DNA of 64,000 nucleotides from Owenweeksia sp965214115 (GTDB lineage Bacteria > Bacteroidota > Bacteroidia > Flavobacteriales > Schleiferiaceae). Positions 26,643-35,086 of this stretch are shown here, piece after piece. The notes under the pieces are model-generated. The model searched no databases, was not told the DNA's origin, and saw only the letters and a program-made list of their open reading frames with translations. Both the position numbers and the translations under genes were made by a program. Positions within the stretch are counted from its first letter, which is position 1. Each line of letters starts with the position of its first letter. The DNA lies in assembly GCA_965214115.1 (NCBI GenBank), contig CBDCAU010000006.1, positions 62,001 to 126,000 on the forward strand, in the 5' to 3' direction.

Positions 26643-27563
26643 CTACAAAAGCCCATTCGTTTTCCGCACCGCCTCCGCGCTTTCTTCCAGCTTATTTTTC
26701 TCCGCATCGTCCAGTTCAATTTCCACGATTTTTTCGATGCCGTTCGCGCCAATCAAAGCCGGCACGCCAATCGAAATATCCTTCAAGCCGTATTCGCCTT
26801 CCAGCAAGCAGGAGCAGGGGAACATCTTTTTTTGATCACAGGCGATGGCCTGCACCATTGCCGAAACGGCCGCGCCCGGCGCATACCAAGCGGACGTCCC
26901 CAATAATTTCGTCAAAGTGGCGCCGCCCACTTTCGTCTCTTCCTTCACTTCTTCCAAACGGGAATCGGAAAGAAACTCGGAAACGGGAACGGAATTGCGC
27001 GTGGCCAAGCGCGTCAAGGGAATCATCCCCGTATCGCTATGGCCGCCGATCACCATCCCGTCCACATCGGAAATGGGGGCTTCCAAAGCTTCCGCCAAGC
27101 GGTATTTGAAGCGCGCCGAATCCAGCGCGCCGCCCATCCCAATGATGCGGTTTTTGGGCAAATCCAATTCTTGGTGGCACAGATATGCCATCGTATCCAT
27201 CGGGTTGGACACCACGATGATGATGACCTCCGGCGAATGCTCGATGAGGTTTTTCGCCACTTCCTTCACGATTTTGGCGTTGGTGCCGATCAGTTCTTCG
27301 CGCGTCATCCCCGGCTTGCGCGGAATCCCCGAAGTGATCACCGCCACTTGGCTGCCCTTGGTCGGCGCATAATCTTTGGTGGTGCCCGTGATTTTGGTAT
27401 CAAAACCGTTCAGTGAGGCGGTCTGCATCAAGTCCATCGCCTTGCCCTCGGCAAAGCCTTCCTTGATATCGACCAGCACCACTTCGGATGCAAAATTTTT
27501 GATGGCGATGTATTCCGCGCAACTCGCGCCCACTGCGCCAGCGCCCACTACCGTTACTTTCAT
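26643..27563 (-). CDS. mdh: Malate dehydrogenase (LDH-like type)
   Basis: 306 residues. NAD-binding VVGAGAVGASCAEYIA (about 4-19). Catalytic and substrate motifs: SGIPRKPGMTREELIGTNA, VSNPMDTMAYL, ALDSARFKYRLAEAL with Arg, and active-site His in VIGGHSDTGMIPL. The MTR pattern (Arg at the 102-equivalent position) points to malate rather than lactate specificity. TCA-cycle enzyme, cytoplasmic. Monocistronic by context. Its stop lies at the edge of a heptamer satellite. Confidence 0.96.
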   Translation of the reverse strand: MKVTVVGAGAVGASCAEYIAIKNFASEVVLVDIKEGFAEGKAMDLMQTASLNGFDTKITGTTKDYAPTKGSQVAVITSGIPRKPGMTREELIGTNAKIVKEVAKNLIEHSPEVIIIVVSNPMDTMAYLCHQELDLPKNRIIGMGGALDSARFKYRLAEALEAPISDVDGMVIGGHSDTGMIPLTRLATRNSVPVSEFLSDSRLEEVKEETKVGGATLTKLLGTSAWYAPGAAVSAMVQAIACDQKKMFPCSCLLEGEYGLKDISIGVPALIGANGIEKIVEIELDDAEKNKLEESAEAVRKTNGLL

Positions 27564-27708
27564 TTTAGAATATTTTTATGATTGAAATTTTTGAATCGTC
27601 AAAAATAGGAAGGGAATCGGGACGGGAAAGGTTTGGAAAATAGCCCACGTGATATAATTGCGCGACAGCAAAATTGCGCGGCAGCGTGGTCGCGCACCGG
27701 CGAATAAA

Positions 27709-28203
27709 TCAGTTCAACGACAATTTATGCATCGAATCGCGCGCGGTTTCCAGCAGTTTTTCGTCCACGCGGCGCACGTTGGTCAAGCATTTTTCACAAT
27801 TTTCTTGAATATACTCGCTCAGTTCCAACTGCCGCGACCAATCGCAAAGCACATCGTAGGCAGCGATAAAATAATGCGCCACGCGGTCGGCCTCCGAAAT
27901 AATGCCCAAATCTCGGACGGGCTGCTCGGCTTTTTCCTGTAAAAATTTGGAGGCCTCTTTTATCAAGCCTTCCATCGCGTGGCACTTTTCACCCGTCGGC
28001 TGGAAGTCCATTTCGTTCGCGATTTCACGCAGCGCACGGCGGTTGTCGCCGATGATGGCGCCGTGTTTTTCCAAGGCTTGTTTAAGACATTCATCCTCGG
28101 CGGCATCCATCAAAGCGGGCGCGGCTTTTTCCAATTGCGCCTCGGCATTGTACAAATCTTGAACGTGGTGCTGAAATAAATCCGTCAAATTTCGAATGGC
28201 CAT
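27709..28203 (-). CDS. YciF-like ferritin-fold protein (DUF892)
   Basis: 164 residues from MAIRNLTDLFQHHVQDLYNAEAQ, the DUF892 opening; two codons upstream another ATG (28209) is in frame. Conserved Glu/His positions of the ferritin-like four-helix bundle are visible (LYNAEAQLEKA; CHAMEGLIKEA; HYFIAAYDVL). It is a paralogue of the next gene (28338-28835), separated by a strong terminator, so each is transcribed alone. Family members are stress-linked. The 5' leader contains a second hairpin (AAACTCAAC/GTTGAGTTT, 28243-28272). Confidence 0.88.
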   Translation of the reverse strand: MAIRNLTDLFQHHVQDLYNAEAQLEKAAPALMDAAEDECLKQALEKHGAIIGDNRRALREIANEMDFQPTGEKCHAMEGLIKEASKFLQEKAEQPVRDLGIISEADRVAHYFIAAYDVLCDWSRQLELSEYIQENCEKCLTNVRRVDEKLLETARDSMHKLSLN

Positions 28204-28284
28204 TTGCAAATTCTTTAAAAAATTAAAAACGCTAAGTTTTTTAAACTCAACGGTAATCGATAAGTTGAGTTTTTCACAAAAAAA

Positions 28285-28315
28285 AGTCCCGTTTTACATT
28301 GCGTAAAACGGGACT
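28285..28315 (-). terminator. Strong terminator after the upstream DUF892 gene
   Basis: A perfect 13-pair stem (AGTCCCGTTTTAC / GTAAAACGGGACT) with a five-base loop, followed on the minus strand by eight T residues (A run at 28278-28285). Confidence 0.93.
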
Positions 28316-28337
28316 CTTGGTCAATTTTAATCAAAAA

Positions 28338-28835
28338 TTAGTTCATCATCGCGGCTTGGTTCACGTTGTTTTTGGCTACAGTTTTCAGTTCGCCATCCAC
28401 CCATTTGGCGTTGGTCAGGCATTCGGTCAGCCAATTTTGGATTTCATTGTCAAGGTTCATTCGCTCTGCCCATTGATTCAGCGTACCATATCCCGCAATG
28501 AAGTAATGTGTAATGCGGTTGGCATCGGCAATGATTCCAGCGTCGCGGGTGTCAGTTTCCGTATCTTCATTCAAGAAATGTTGCGCTTCTTTGATGATGC
28601 CTTCCATCGCGTGGCATTTTTCGCCGGTGGTGGAAAAATCCATTTTATCGGCGATTTTCTCCAGCGACTCTTTATTATGCCCAATCAATTCGCCGTGCTT
28701 TTTCAGCACATTTTTCAAACCGTCAAAATGAACGGCATCCATTAAAGTGGGCGCTACTTTTTCCAGTTGCGATTCGGCGTTGTACAAATCCTTCACGTGG
28801 TGGATGAAAAGATCTTTTAGTGTTGTAATTTTCAT
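28338..28835 (-). CDS. YciF-like ferritin-fold protein (DUF892), paralogue
   Basis: 165 residues starting MKITTLKDLFIHHVKDLYNAE. It aligns along its length with the 27709 gene (LYNAE-QLEK-AP-LMDA, K-HG--IG-N, CHAMEG-IKEA, HYFIA-Y), roughly half identical. Predicted four-helix bundle with a ferritin-like metal site; cytoplasmic. The tandem pair suggests duplication. Function in this organism is unknown, probably stress-related. Confidence 0.88.
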   Translation of the reverse strand: MKITTLKDLFIHHVKDLYNAESQLEKVAPTLMDAVHFDGLKNVLKKHGELIGHNKESLEKIADKMDFSTTGEKCHAMEGIIKEAQHFLNEDTETDTRDAGIIADANRITHYFIAGYGTLNQWAERMNLDNEIQNWLTECLTNAKWVDGELKTVAKNNVNQAAMMN

Positions 28836-29020
28836 AATGTATTTATTTTGATGTGATTAAAAAATCGAAATTATACCTATGTAACTAATTGAAAATGATA
28901 TTGTTCATAGAATTTTAGAAAATTTGGAAATTTAAAACGGGAAGCTGCCTGACTATTTCTCCGACCTATTGTGCATTTAAAACTTTTCTTATAAAAATGA
29001 ATGCCACAATTAGTATTGAA

Positions 29021-29141
29021 CCGTGGCTTTAGCCCGGTTTTGGAATGGATGCACTTTATGATTAGGCTTTAGCCGAAATTTTAATTGGGCTAAAGCCCAG
29101 CTGTGGTTGGTATCCCTATTCGCCGAGCTAAAGCCGCGGCG
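29021..29141. repeat. GGCTTTAGCC/GGCTAAAGCC repeat cluster
   Basis: Four copies of the octamer core CTAAAGCC or its complement within 120 bases (GTGGCTTTAGCCC, AGGCTTTAGCCG, GGGCTAAAGCCC, GAGCTAAAGCCGC) form alternative hairpins. The 317-base gap between the DUF892 gene and the EcsC gene (28836-29152) holds only this and A/T-rich sequence. Confidence 0.8.
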
Positions 29142-29152
29142 CAATATTCCTA

Positions 29153-29761
29153 TTAGACAACGGGTTTTTCCGATGTTTTTGGCCCCAACAAAATCACCTC
29201 TTTGGAATACAACTCCCGCGCGTTCTTCCCCACCCGCATCGTATCATAATAAGTAAGCGCGCCCGAAGAAACCGAGCCCACCAGCGGCACGGCCTTGGAA
29301 ATCAACTTCGCGCCTTGGCCTTTCACGATGCCGTGGCCAATTTTCTCCGCTATTTTTTGGATCATTTTCGGCTGCACTTGTTTTACGAGATAGCGGCTGC
29401 CTTGCTGAACGATCAGTTCCTTCGCCATCCCAAAAGCCATCTGGCGGAACATACACCAAATCATCTGCTCGCGCGTCACCAGCGCCTCTTTGCCGTGGGC
29501 GGCCGCCACGTTGGCAATCATCTGCGCTTGGATCCGCCACACCGCCGCCACGTCCGGAATCACGGAAAGCAAGCCCACCACGCCGCCGGGAATGCTCAGC
29601 GCCGCCGACACGGAACTGGCCTGCACGGCGTGTCTGCGCACGATTTGCTTCACGAAAACGGGGTCGGACGGTTTGCCCGAAAATTTCGCCTCGGGCACCT
29701 GCGAAAGCAAGTCGTAGAGCTTGTTGACAATCAAATCCGTGGGGGTCTTTTTCTTTTTCAT
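29153..29761 (-). CDS. EcsC-family protein
   Basis: 202 residues from MKKKKTPTDLIVNKLYDLL. The central Gly/Ala-rich hydrophobic segment (SVSAALSIPGGVVGLLSVIP followed by DVAAVWRIQAQMI) and the C-terminal KAVPLVGSVSSGALTYYDTM are typical of EcsC proteins. It probably associates with membrane; function unknown. A 45-codon in-frame N-terminal extension (to 29896) overlaps the neighbouring gene and is rejected. Confidence 0.75.
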   Translation of the reverse strand: MKKKKTPTDLIVNKLYDLLSQVPEAKFSGKPSDPVFVKQIVRRHAVQASSVSAALSIPGGVVGLLSVIPDVAAVWRIQAQMIANVAAAHGKEALVTREQMIWCMFRQMAFGMAKELIVQQGSRYLVKQVQPKMIQKIAEKIGHGIVKGQGAKLISKAVPLVGSVSSGALTYYDTMRVGKNARELYSKEVILLGPKTSEKPVV

Positions 29762-29804
29762 TGTAAAAATAGGTGCGATAAAAAATGCGCCGCGCTGCAA
29801 GTCT

Positions 29805-30734
29805 TTAACATTGATAGCTCTCGGCGGTTTGCCGGATTCCATCTTTATAAGAAGTGGGGCTGAAATCGAAAGTGCGCATAAATTTGGCGCTTTCAAATTG
29901 ATAGTGTTCTTGGTATTGGTACATCATTTCCGGCATTTCCCGCAGGACGGGGATGAAAACACCCAGCACTTTCAACAGCCATTTTTTCAATACGGTAAAT
30001 TTTGGTTTGGCATCAAAATGCGCTGCCGACTCCTCGATAAATTGCCTGTGCGTCAAGGGGTTGGGGGAGGTGGGCAAATGCCAAACTTGGTTTTCCGCCA
30101 AGGCTTCGTGCGCCAACATCACCGTGGCCACCGCCGCGTCTTTCGTAAAAGTATAAGAATGGATTTTGTCGGGGTCGCCCATTATTTGCGGCCTCTTGCT
30201 CTTGGCCAAATTATCGAACACCAGCACATTGGCCACGCCCTGTGCTGCATTGGGGCCATAAAAATCCGCCGACCGCGCAATCAAAGCTTTCAGTGTGCCT
30301 TTTTCCATTTCGTGCATCAACATTCGGGCAATTTCCGCGCGCACTTTTCCTTTTTTGGAGATGGGATTTAGGGGCGTTTCCTCCGTCATTGTGCCATCCA
30401 CTTGGCCGTACATATACACGTTGTCAAAAAACACCAGCTTGCATTTCTCTAATTTACAAGCGTTTATGGCATTTTTCATAATGCGCGGCCATTTTTCTTC
30501 CCACACTTTGGCGTTGTATTCCAAACCGACGGTCAGGTAAGCGATGCCGCAGCCTTTCACGGCTTTTTTGGTTTGCTCCAGATCGGTCAGATCCGCTGAA
30601 TATAAATCGTTGGTAAAAGGCAATTTTTCGGGGTTTCGCGCCACCAGCCTTATCACGCGGCCTTTCTCCGCCAGCGTCCGCGCGATTTCATTTCCGATGA
30701 CGCCGCCCGAACCGAGGATGACTTCTTTTTGCAT
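29805..30734 (-). CDS. NAD(P)-dependent sugar epimerase/NmrA-like SDR protein
   Basis: 309 residues of the extended short-chain dehydrogenase type. Glycine-rich cofactor motif VILGSGGVIGNEIARTLAEKG (about 5-25), a Y-x-x-x-K-related segment (FFDNVYMYG, GKVRAEIARMLM) and the substrate-side C-terminus. Related proteins reduce or epimerise nucleotide sugars or other carbonyls, or act as cofactor sensors; the substrate is not predictable. It precedes the EcsC gene by 43 bases on the same strand, so they may be co-transcribed. Confidence 0.85.
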   Translation of the reverse strand: MQKEVILGSGGVIGNEIARTLAEKGRVIRLVARNPEKLPFTNDLYSADLTDLEQTKKAVKGCGIAYLTVGLEYNAKVWEEKWPRIMKNAINACKLEKCKLVFFDNVYMYGQVDGTMTEETPLNPISKKGKVRAEIARMLMHEMEKGTLKALIARSADFYGPNAAQGVANVLVFDNLAKSKRPQIMGDPDKIHSYTFTKDAAVATVMLAHEALAENQVWHLPTSPNPLTHRQFIEESAAHFDAKPKFTVLKKWLLKVLGVFIPVLREMPEMMYQYQEHYQFESAKFMRTFDFSPTSYKDGIRQTAESYQC

Positions 30735-30799
30735 TTATTTTTGATAAAAAATATCCACCGTTTTTAAAAAAGAAAGAGCATAGAAAGTTCAAATTATAA

Positions 30800-31189
30800 T
30801 TACAGTTTTTGCCTGTCCACATACTCCTGTTTTACCACCAGCGCCACCTCGTTTTTCCCCAATAAAATATAGCCTTGCTCATAGCAAAAAAAGTAGCGGC
30901 CGCCCTTTTGGGTTTCATACATTCCCGTAAAATAATTGAAATCGAAACCCTTGCCGCGCAGGATGTCCACGGTGGTTTTGGATTTTCCGTGCGGGTTCAG
31001 CGCGGCGAGGATGCGGCGGTTTTTGGCGAGGGTGCGGTTGGTGTTGCGCACCAGGTTGGTGGCTTCGCGGTTTTCGCGGTTGTTGTACGAATTGCGGCAG
31101 GCATCGTCGCAAAACTTTTTATCGCGGCGGCCTTTCACGGGCTGGCCGCATTCGAGGCAGGCGCGGGCGTTCGGGTTTTTGGGATTCAT
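30800..31189 (-). CDS. Small zinc-ribbon protein of unknown function
   Basis: 129 residues. The N-terminus has CLECGQPVKGRRDKKFCDDAC, a C-x2-C-x(11+)-C-x3-C zinc-ribbon-like site (about 16-36). It is followed by a basic helical stretch (R-N-T-N-R-T-L-A-K-N-R-R-I-L) and a C-terminal beta-rich region ending VALVVKQEYVDRQKL. Compatible with nucleic-acid binding. I do not recognise a named family beyond DUF2116-like zinc ribbons. Confidence 0.72.
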   Translation of the reverse strand: MNPKNPNARACLECGQPVKGRRDKKFCDDACRNSYNNRENREATNLVRNTNRTLAKNRRILAALNPHGKSKTTVDILRGKGFDFNYFTGMYETQKGGRYFFCYEQGYILLGKNEVALVVKQEYVDRQKL

Positions 31190-31198
31190 AATTTATCG

Positions 31199-31256
31199 TC
31201 AACGTTCTGTGTATGGTGCGTATCCCGCAGGGTATGCACTATACACCTTGTTAGCA
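31199..31256 (-). other. attC-like imperfect palindrome
   Basis: GTGTATGGTGCGTATCCC, a three-base tip, then GGGTATGCACTATACAC form a long imperfect stem (31209-31246), flanked by AACGTT on one side and TTGTTAGC on the other. On the minus strand it directly follows the 31267-31965 gene, and GTTAGCGGC lies before that gene's start (31981-31990). This is the layout of an integron cassette (gene then folded recombination site), but consensus R boxes are only partly matched. Confidence 0.4.
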
Positions 31257-31266
31257 ACTGGCTTTT

Positions 31267-31965
31267 TTATTTTTCAATTTCATAAATTCCTGTGTCAGTT
31301 AAGATAAATGTCCCGAAGTCGGTCTCTTCGTATTGCCACAGTTTCTCTTCAAAAGTTTCGACTAGTTCAAGTTCTTTAGTTTCATTGTCAAATCGGAATA
31401 GTTTATTGTTTCCCATATTCGGGATATAAACAAATTTTCCCTTAACATACAAACTTTCAGGATAACTCAAAGGGTCGTATTTATCGTCCCAAGTATATTC
31501 TCCGATTTTATAAATCTCTTTTCGTTCGGATATCGAAACTTGAGTAACTGTCTGACCTGTCGGAAATGCAAGCCAAAGAAAATCTGGGAATTGGTAGTCA
31601 ATGTCGTAAATCGGATGTCCTTGTCCAACTTCGTCAGCTCCCCATTCAAGTATTTTTTTAGCGTTACTGTCAAATCCGTGAATTATTCCTTCTTGATAAA
31701 AACAGAAGTATCGATTTCCTTTCTCGTCTTTTGTCGATTGATAGCTTTCTATGCTTGAGGGAAGTTGTTCTTCGATTAGTCTATAGTTCTCTCCGACTGT
31801 CTCGATTGCAAAATATTCTTTGTCAACCTTTCGAAGTTCTCTTGATTCACCAAATGCAAAAAATTCAGGATTGGCTCCATTATTCCAACTTATGGTTAGA
31901 ATTTCGGATTTCCCAACGTAGAAGTTTCCCGTCTTTCCTTTATCTGTGATTTTCTTTAATTGCAT
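31267..31965 (-). CDS. Hypothetical protein, possible gene-cassette cargo
   Basis: 232 residues with repeated aromatic/beta-strand patterns (FYVGKSEIL, YFAIETVGENY, RYFCFYQEGIIHGFD, KFVYIPNMGNNKLFRFD, GTFILTDTGIYEI) reminiscent of a small beta-propeller. There is no signal peptide. No family is recognised. The gene is distinctly more A/T-rich than its neighbours and is bounded by GTTAGC-type boxes and an attC-like palindrome, suggesting horizontal acquisition. Confidence 0.7.
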   Translation of the reverse strand: MQLKKITDKGKTGNFYVGKSEILTISWNNGANPEFFAFGESRELRKVDKEYFAIETVGENYRLIEEQLPSSIESYQSTKDEKGNRYFCFYQEGIIHGFDSNAKKILEWGADEVGQGHPIYDIDYQFPDFLWLAFPTGQTVTQVSISERKEIYKIGEYTWDDKYDPLSYPESLYVKGKFVYIPNMGNNKLFRFDNETKELELVETFEEKLWQYEETDFGTFILTDTGIYEIEK

Positions 31966-32224
31966 TTCGTTTTTCAGCTTGCCGCTAACGTTTATATAAA
32001 CAACACCCCCCTCCTAAACCCCAAATCTAAATCATTCAAATTAATTCCTAAACACACTCAAAATCAAACAATTATCTGTTAAAATTCACTTACAAACGCT
32101 TCCAAGCGACTACTAAACGGGTAGTAAACATTTAAAAACCGCCTCGCCTTTTCCTCGCCCCGCACTTTTGCCCCGTCGTTCTTCGGAACACATTCATTTT
32201 AATAATCCTTTAAATTTCAACAAG

Positions 32225-32560
32225 ATGAACACGATGCGAAACAAAGTGCAACTGATCGGCCACCTAGGCGCCGACCCCGAAATCAAAAACTTGGAAAACG
32301 GCGGCAAGCTCGCCCGATTCTCCCTCGCCACCAACGAGAAATACCAAAAGAAAAACGGCGAAAAAGTGACGGAAACCCACTGGCATAATCTGATAGCGTG
32401 GGGCAAGACGGCGGACATCATCGAAAAATACGCCCGCAAAGGGAACGAACTGGGCGTGGAAGGCAAGCTGAAGCACCGCGCTTGGGAAACCAAGGAAGGT
32501 GAAAAGCGCTACGCCACGGAGGTGGTGGTGAACGATGTGCTGCTGATGAAGGCGAGTTAG
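32225..32560 (+). CDS. ssb: Short single-stranded DNA-binding protein
   Basis: 111 residues from MNTMRNKVQLIGHLGADPE (a second ATG three codons later is possible). Complete OB-fold with SSB motifs (GKLARFSLATNE, ETHWHNLIAWGKTADI, GNELGVEGKLKHRAWE, TEVVVNDVLLM). It ends immediately after the OB fold and lacks the usual disordered linker and acidic D-D-x-I-P-F tip that recruits partners. This suggests an accessory or competence-type SSB paralogue rather than the main replication SSB. Confidence 0.93.
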   Translation: MNTMRNKVQLIGHLGADPEIKNLENGGKLARFSLATNEKYQKKNGEKVTETHWHNLIAWGKTADIIEKYARKGNELGVEGKLKHRAWETKEGEKRYATEVVVNDVLLMKAS

Positions 32561-32585
32561 TTAATCGGTTTGTCGGTTATCGGTC

Positions 32586-32711
32586 AGCAATTGGCAGTTG
32601 GCAATCGGCAGTCAGCAATTGGCAATTAGCAATCGGCAGTCAGCAATTGACAATTAACAATTGGCAGTCGGCAATTGGCAGTTGGCAGTCGGCAATCAGC
32701 AATCGGCAGTT
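32586..32711. repeat. Degenerate heptamer satellite, 18 units
   Basis: Eighteen contiguous 7-base units of the form RRCARTY (AGCAATT, GGCAGTT, GGCAATC, GGCAGTC ...). A second short run with the same period is at 32758-32795. It fills the 285-base gap between ssb and the next lipoprotein gene. Confidence 0.95.
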
Positions 32712-32845
32712 GGTGGATGGGGGATCTCGGTTGATTGGTTTTCAGTTCTCTACCGACCAGACTGACAACTGGCAACTGACACTTGACAACCGAACTGAAC
32801 AAAATCGCCGCCCACTCCTTTTTCAAAAAAAACACATCTTTTATT

Positions 32846-33715
32846 ATGAAAAAGACCACCCTTTTTGCCACCGCCATCGCGCTTTTTGGATTGGCGGGTT
32901 GCGGCAATCCCGATGCTTCTACTATGGAAGGCGCGGACGAAGTGGATGACAAAACGACGGAAGAGGACAACAGCGCCACCATCGAACCGGAAAACGACGC
33001 GCCGGAATCCTACGAAAAAGGCGGGCTGAAAATTTATCCGATGAAAGCGAAGTCGCCCGCTTACGAAAACGCGAAGCTGGTAATGAAATCGCCAGAGGAA
33101 AACACCACTAAAGACGGCGGGATGCTGGATTTTGATTTTGCCGTGGAAAATTACGAGCTCGGAAAAGCGACGGAGGGCGCGGGAGAAAACGGGCTGGCCA
33201 ATTCGGCCAAGGGGCAGCACATCCATTTGATCATCGACAACGACCCGTACAGCGCGCACTACGAGGGCAAATTCCAAAAAGAAATGGGGGCGAGCGGTTA
33301 CCACTATGGAATCGCCTTTCTGTCAAGGAGTTATCACGAAAGCGTGAAGAACGAAAATGCGTACAAAGTTTTTCAATATTACAATGGAAAAGAAGGGGAG
33401 GCCGGCGGCCAGATGAATGATTTGAAAGAGCCGATGCTTTTCTACAGCCGTCCCAAGGGCGAGTATGCCGGCGAGGACGCGAAGAAAATCCTGTTTGATT
33501 TTTACGTGGTGAACGGCGAGCTGCAACCCGACGGCTACGCGGTGAAAACCACCATCAACGAAGATTTGGAATTCGTGTTCGACACTTGGCAACCGTACAT
33601 CATCGAGGGCTTGCCGATGGGCGAGAACACGATTTCCATCCAATTGGTGAACGCGCAGGGCAACGCCGTGCCGAGTTCGGAAACGGTGACGCGGACGTTT
33701 ACGTTGAAGAAATAG
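32846..33715 (+). CDS. Hypothetical lipoprotein
   Basis: 289 residues from MKKTTLFATAIALFGLAGCG: signal peptide with lipobox L-A-G-C. After an acidic, disordered linker (about 20-60) comes a beta-rich domain with GQHIHLIIDNDPYSAHYEGK. The H-I-H-L-I-I-D pattern and the sandwich-like strand order recall secreted proteins annotated as 'phosphopeptide-binding' in Bacteroidota, but no activity is established. Predicted periplasmic or outer-membrane lipoprotein. It ends before a strong terminator. Confidence 0.8.
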   Translation: MKKTTLFATAIALFGLAGCGNPDASTMEGADEVDDKTTEEDNSATIEPENDAPESYEKGGLKIYPMKAKSPAYENAKLVMKSPEENTTKDGGMLDFDFAVENYELGKATEGAGENGLANSAKGQHIHLIIDNDPYSAHYEGKFQKEMGASGYHYGIAFLSRSYHESVKNENAYKVFQYYNGKEGEAGGQMNDLKEPMLFYSRPKGEYAGEDAKKILFDFYVVNGELQPDGYAVKTTINEDLEFVFDTWQPYIIEGLPMGENTISIQLVNAQGNAVPSSETVTRTFTLKK

Positions 33716-33753
33716 TTGAGCCGCCAGTTTTGCTGCGCGGTCATTCCCAAAGA

Positions 33754-33792
33754 AAATGGGAGCGGGACTTATACCCTGCTCCCATTTTTTTT
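33754..33792 (+). terminator. Terminator after the lipoprotein gene
   Basis: AAATGGGAGCGGG pairs with CCC-T-GCTCCCATTT (one bulged T), followed by a run of nine T. Confidence 0.9.
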
Positions 33793-33830
33793 TAGAATCC
33801 TGTTGTGCATCACCTTTAAAAAACAGCAAA

Positions 33831-34271
33831 ATGCAATACCAATGTTCCGTCACCATCCACCAGCCGATAGAAATAGTAGTGCGCCTTTGGCGGGATGAAA
33901 ATCACTTCGCCGAATGGCAGGACGGCTTTCAATCCATTGAATTGTTGGAAGGCGAAGCCGAAGCGGTCGGGGCAAAATCGAGAATTGTGCTGCAGCAAGG
34001 CAAACGGAAAATGGAACTGACGGAAACCATCCTCTCCAACGATTTGCCCAAAGCGAAAAAAGCGCTTTACGAACACGTTTATATGACCAACACCCAAACC
34101 AGCCGTTTCGAGAAAATTTCGGACACCAAAACCCGCTACATTTCAGAGGTGGAATACACGCAATTCAACGGGTTTATGCCCAAATTGATGGCGAAACTGT
34201 TTCCCAGAATGTTCGAAAAACAAAGCCAAAAATGGATGGAGCAGTTTAAGGGTTTTGTGGAATCGCGGTAA
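33831..34271 (+). CDS. SRPBCC-family protein, paralogue
   Basis: 146 residues from MQYQCSVTIHQPIEIVVRLW. Same fold and length as the 9714-10160 protein (conserved Q at F-A-E-W-Q-D, LLEGE, KALYEHVYMTN, C-terminal KWMEQFKGFVESR). Ligand unknown. It is separated from the lipoprotein by a terminator and therefore probably has its own promoter. Confidence 0.75.
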   Translation: MQYQCSVTIHQPIEIVVRLWRDENHFAEWQDGFQSIELLEGEAEAVGAKSRIVLQQGKRKMELTETILSNDLPKAKKALYEHVYMTNTQTSRFEKISDTKTRYISEVEYTQFNGFMPKLMAKLFPRMFEKQSQKWMEQFKGFVESR

Positions 34272-34444
34272 CGCGGGCTGGGCAGGGAAATGTTCGAATA
34301 GGCGATAAACCGAGCGAAAAAATGCCATAGGCATTTGCTACAAGAACGTGGGTTCTGACCATTTCACGATTTTGGTCAAACTGGCCTTGAAAAATGGGAA
34401 TTAGAATTTTTAATCCTTAGAAATAATCACCAAAAAACACACTT

Positions 34445-34957
34445 ATGAATTTAGATACCGCCCTTTTGTTAATCGTTTCCGTACTGGGAATTTTTACGGC
34501 AATGATTGTAGTTACCCGAGTATTCGGCCTCAGAACGTTTGCGAAAATGTCCGGCATCGACTTCGCCACCACCATCGCGGTAGGCTCCATCTTGGCGACC
34601 ATTGTCATCAGCAAAAATCAACATTTGCTGAAAGGAATATTGGCCCTCACCTGCATCATCGGCTTCCAGACCCTGTTTTCATTCTTGGTGAGAAAAAGCG
34701 ACCGCTTCAAAAAACTCTTCACCAACAAACCCCAAATGCTGATGAAAGACGGGGAAATTTTTTATGAAAATTTGAAGAAATGCAACGTTGGCGTAGGTGA
34801 TTTGATGGGGAAATTGAGGGAAGCCAACGTGCACCAACTTTCCGAAGTCCAAGCCGTGGTCTTTGAAGCCACCGGCGATATTTCCGTATTGCATAGCGCC
34901 GATACCAATGAGGTGGATTCGATAATCTTGAAAGATATTGCGGGTTTTGAGAAGTGA
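34445..34957 (+). CDS. DUF421 (YetF-like) membrane protein
   Basis: 170 residues with three predicted N-terminal transmembrane segments (ALLLIVSVLGIFTAMIVVT; FATTIAVGSILATIVI; GILALTCIIGFQTLFSFL) and the family motif TRVFGLRTFAKMSGIDFATT. The C-terminal YetF cytosolic domain (KPQMLMKDGEIFYENLKK ... LREANVHQLSEVQAVVFEATGDISVL) is complete but short. Function of the family is poorly known. Confidence 0.88.
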   Translation: MNLDTALLLIVSVLGIFTAMIVVTRVFGLRTFAKMSGIDFATTIAVGSILATIVISKNQHLLKGILALTCIIGFQTLFSFLVRKSDRFKKLFTNKPQMLMKDGEIFYENLKKCNVGVGDLMGKLREANVHQLSEVQAVVFEATGDISVLHSADTNEVDSIILKDIAGFEK

Positions 34958-35086
34958 TGTGGCTGTATGATAACGCTGTTGGTGCGCGAGCCGATAACTG
35001 TCGGGGGCATCGCGTATTAAAATTTCTGCAATTCCATTTTATGAGGATTTATTTTGAGGGAGGCTTGATTAAAAAGGAATTATAAG

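Noticed and set aside
31199..31992. Complete integron
   Set aside because: No intI gene, attI or further cassettes were found; only a single attC-like structure remains, so it is kept as a weak finding.
32586..32711. Possible CRISPR-like array
   Set aside because: The repeats are contiguous seven-base units without spacers, and there are no cas genes.
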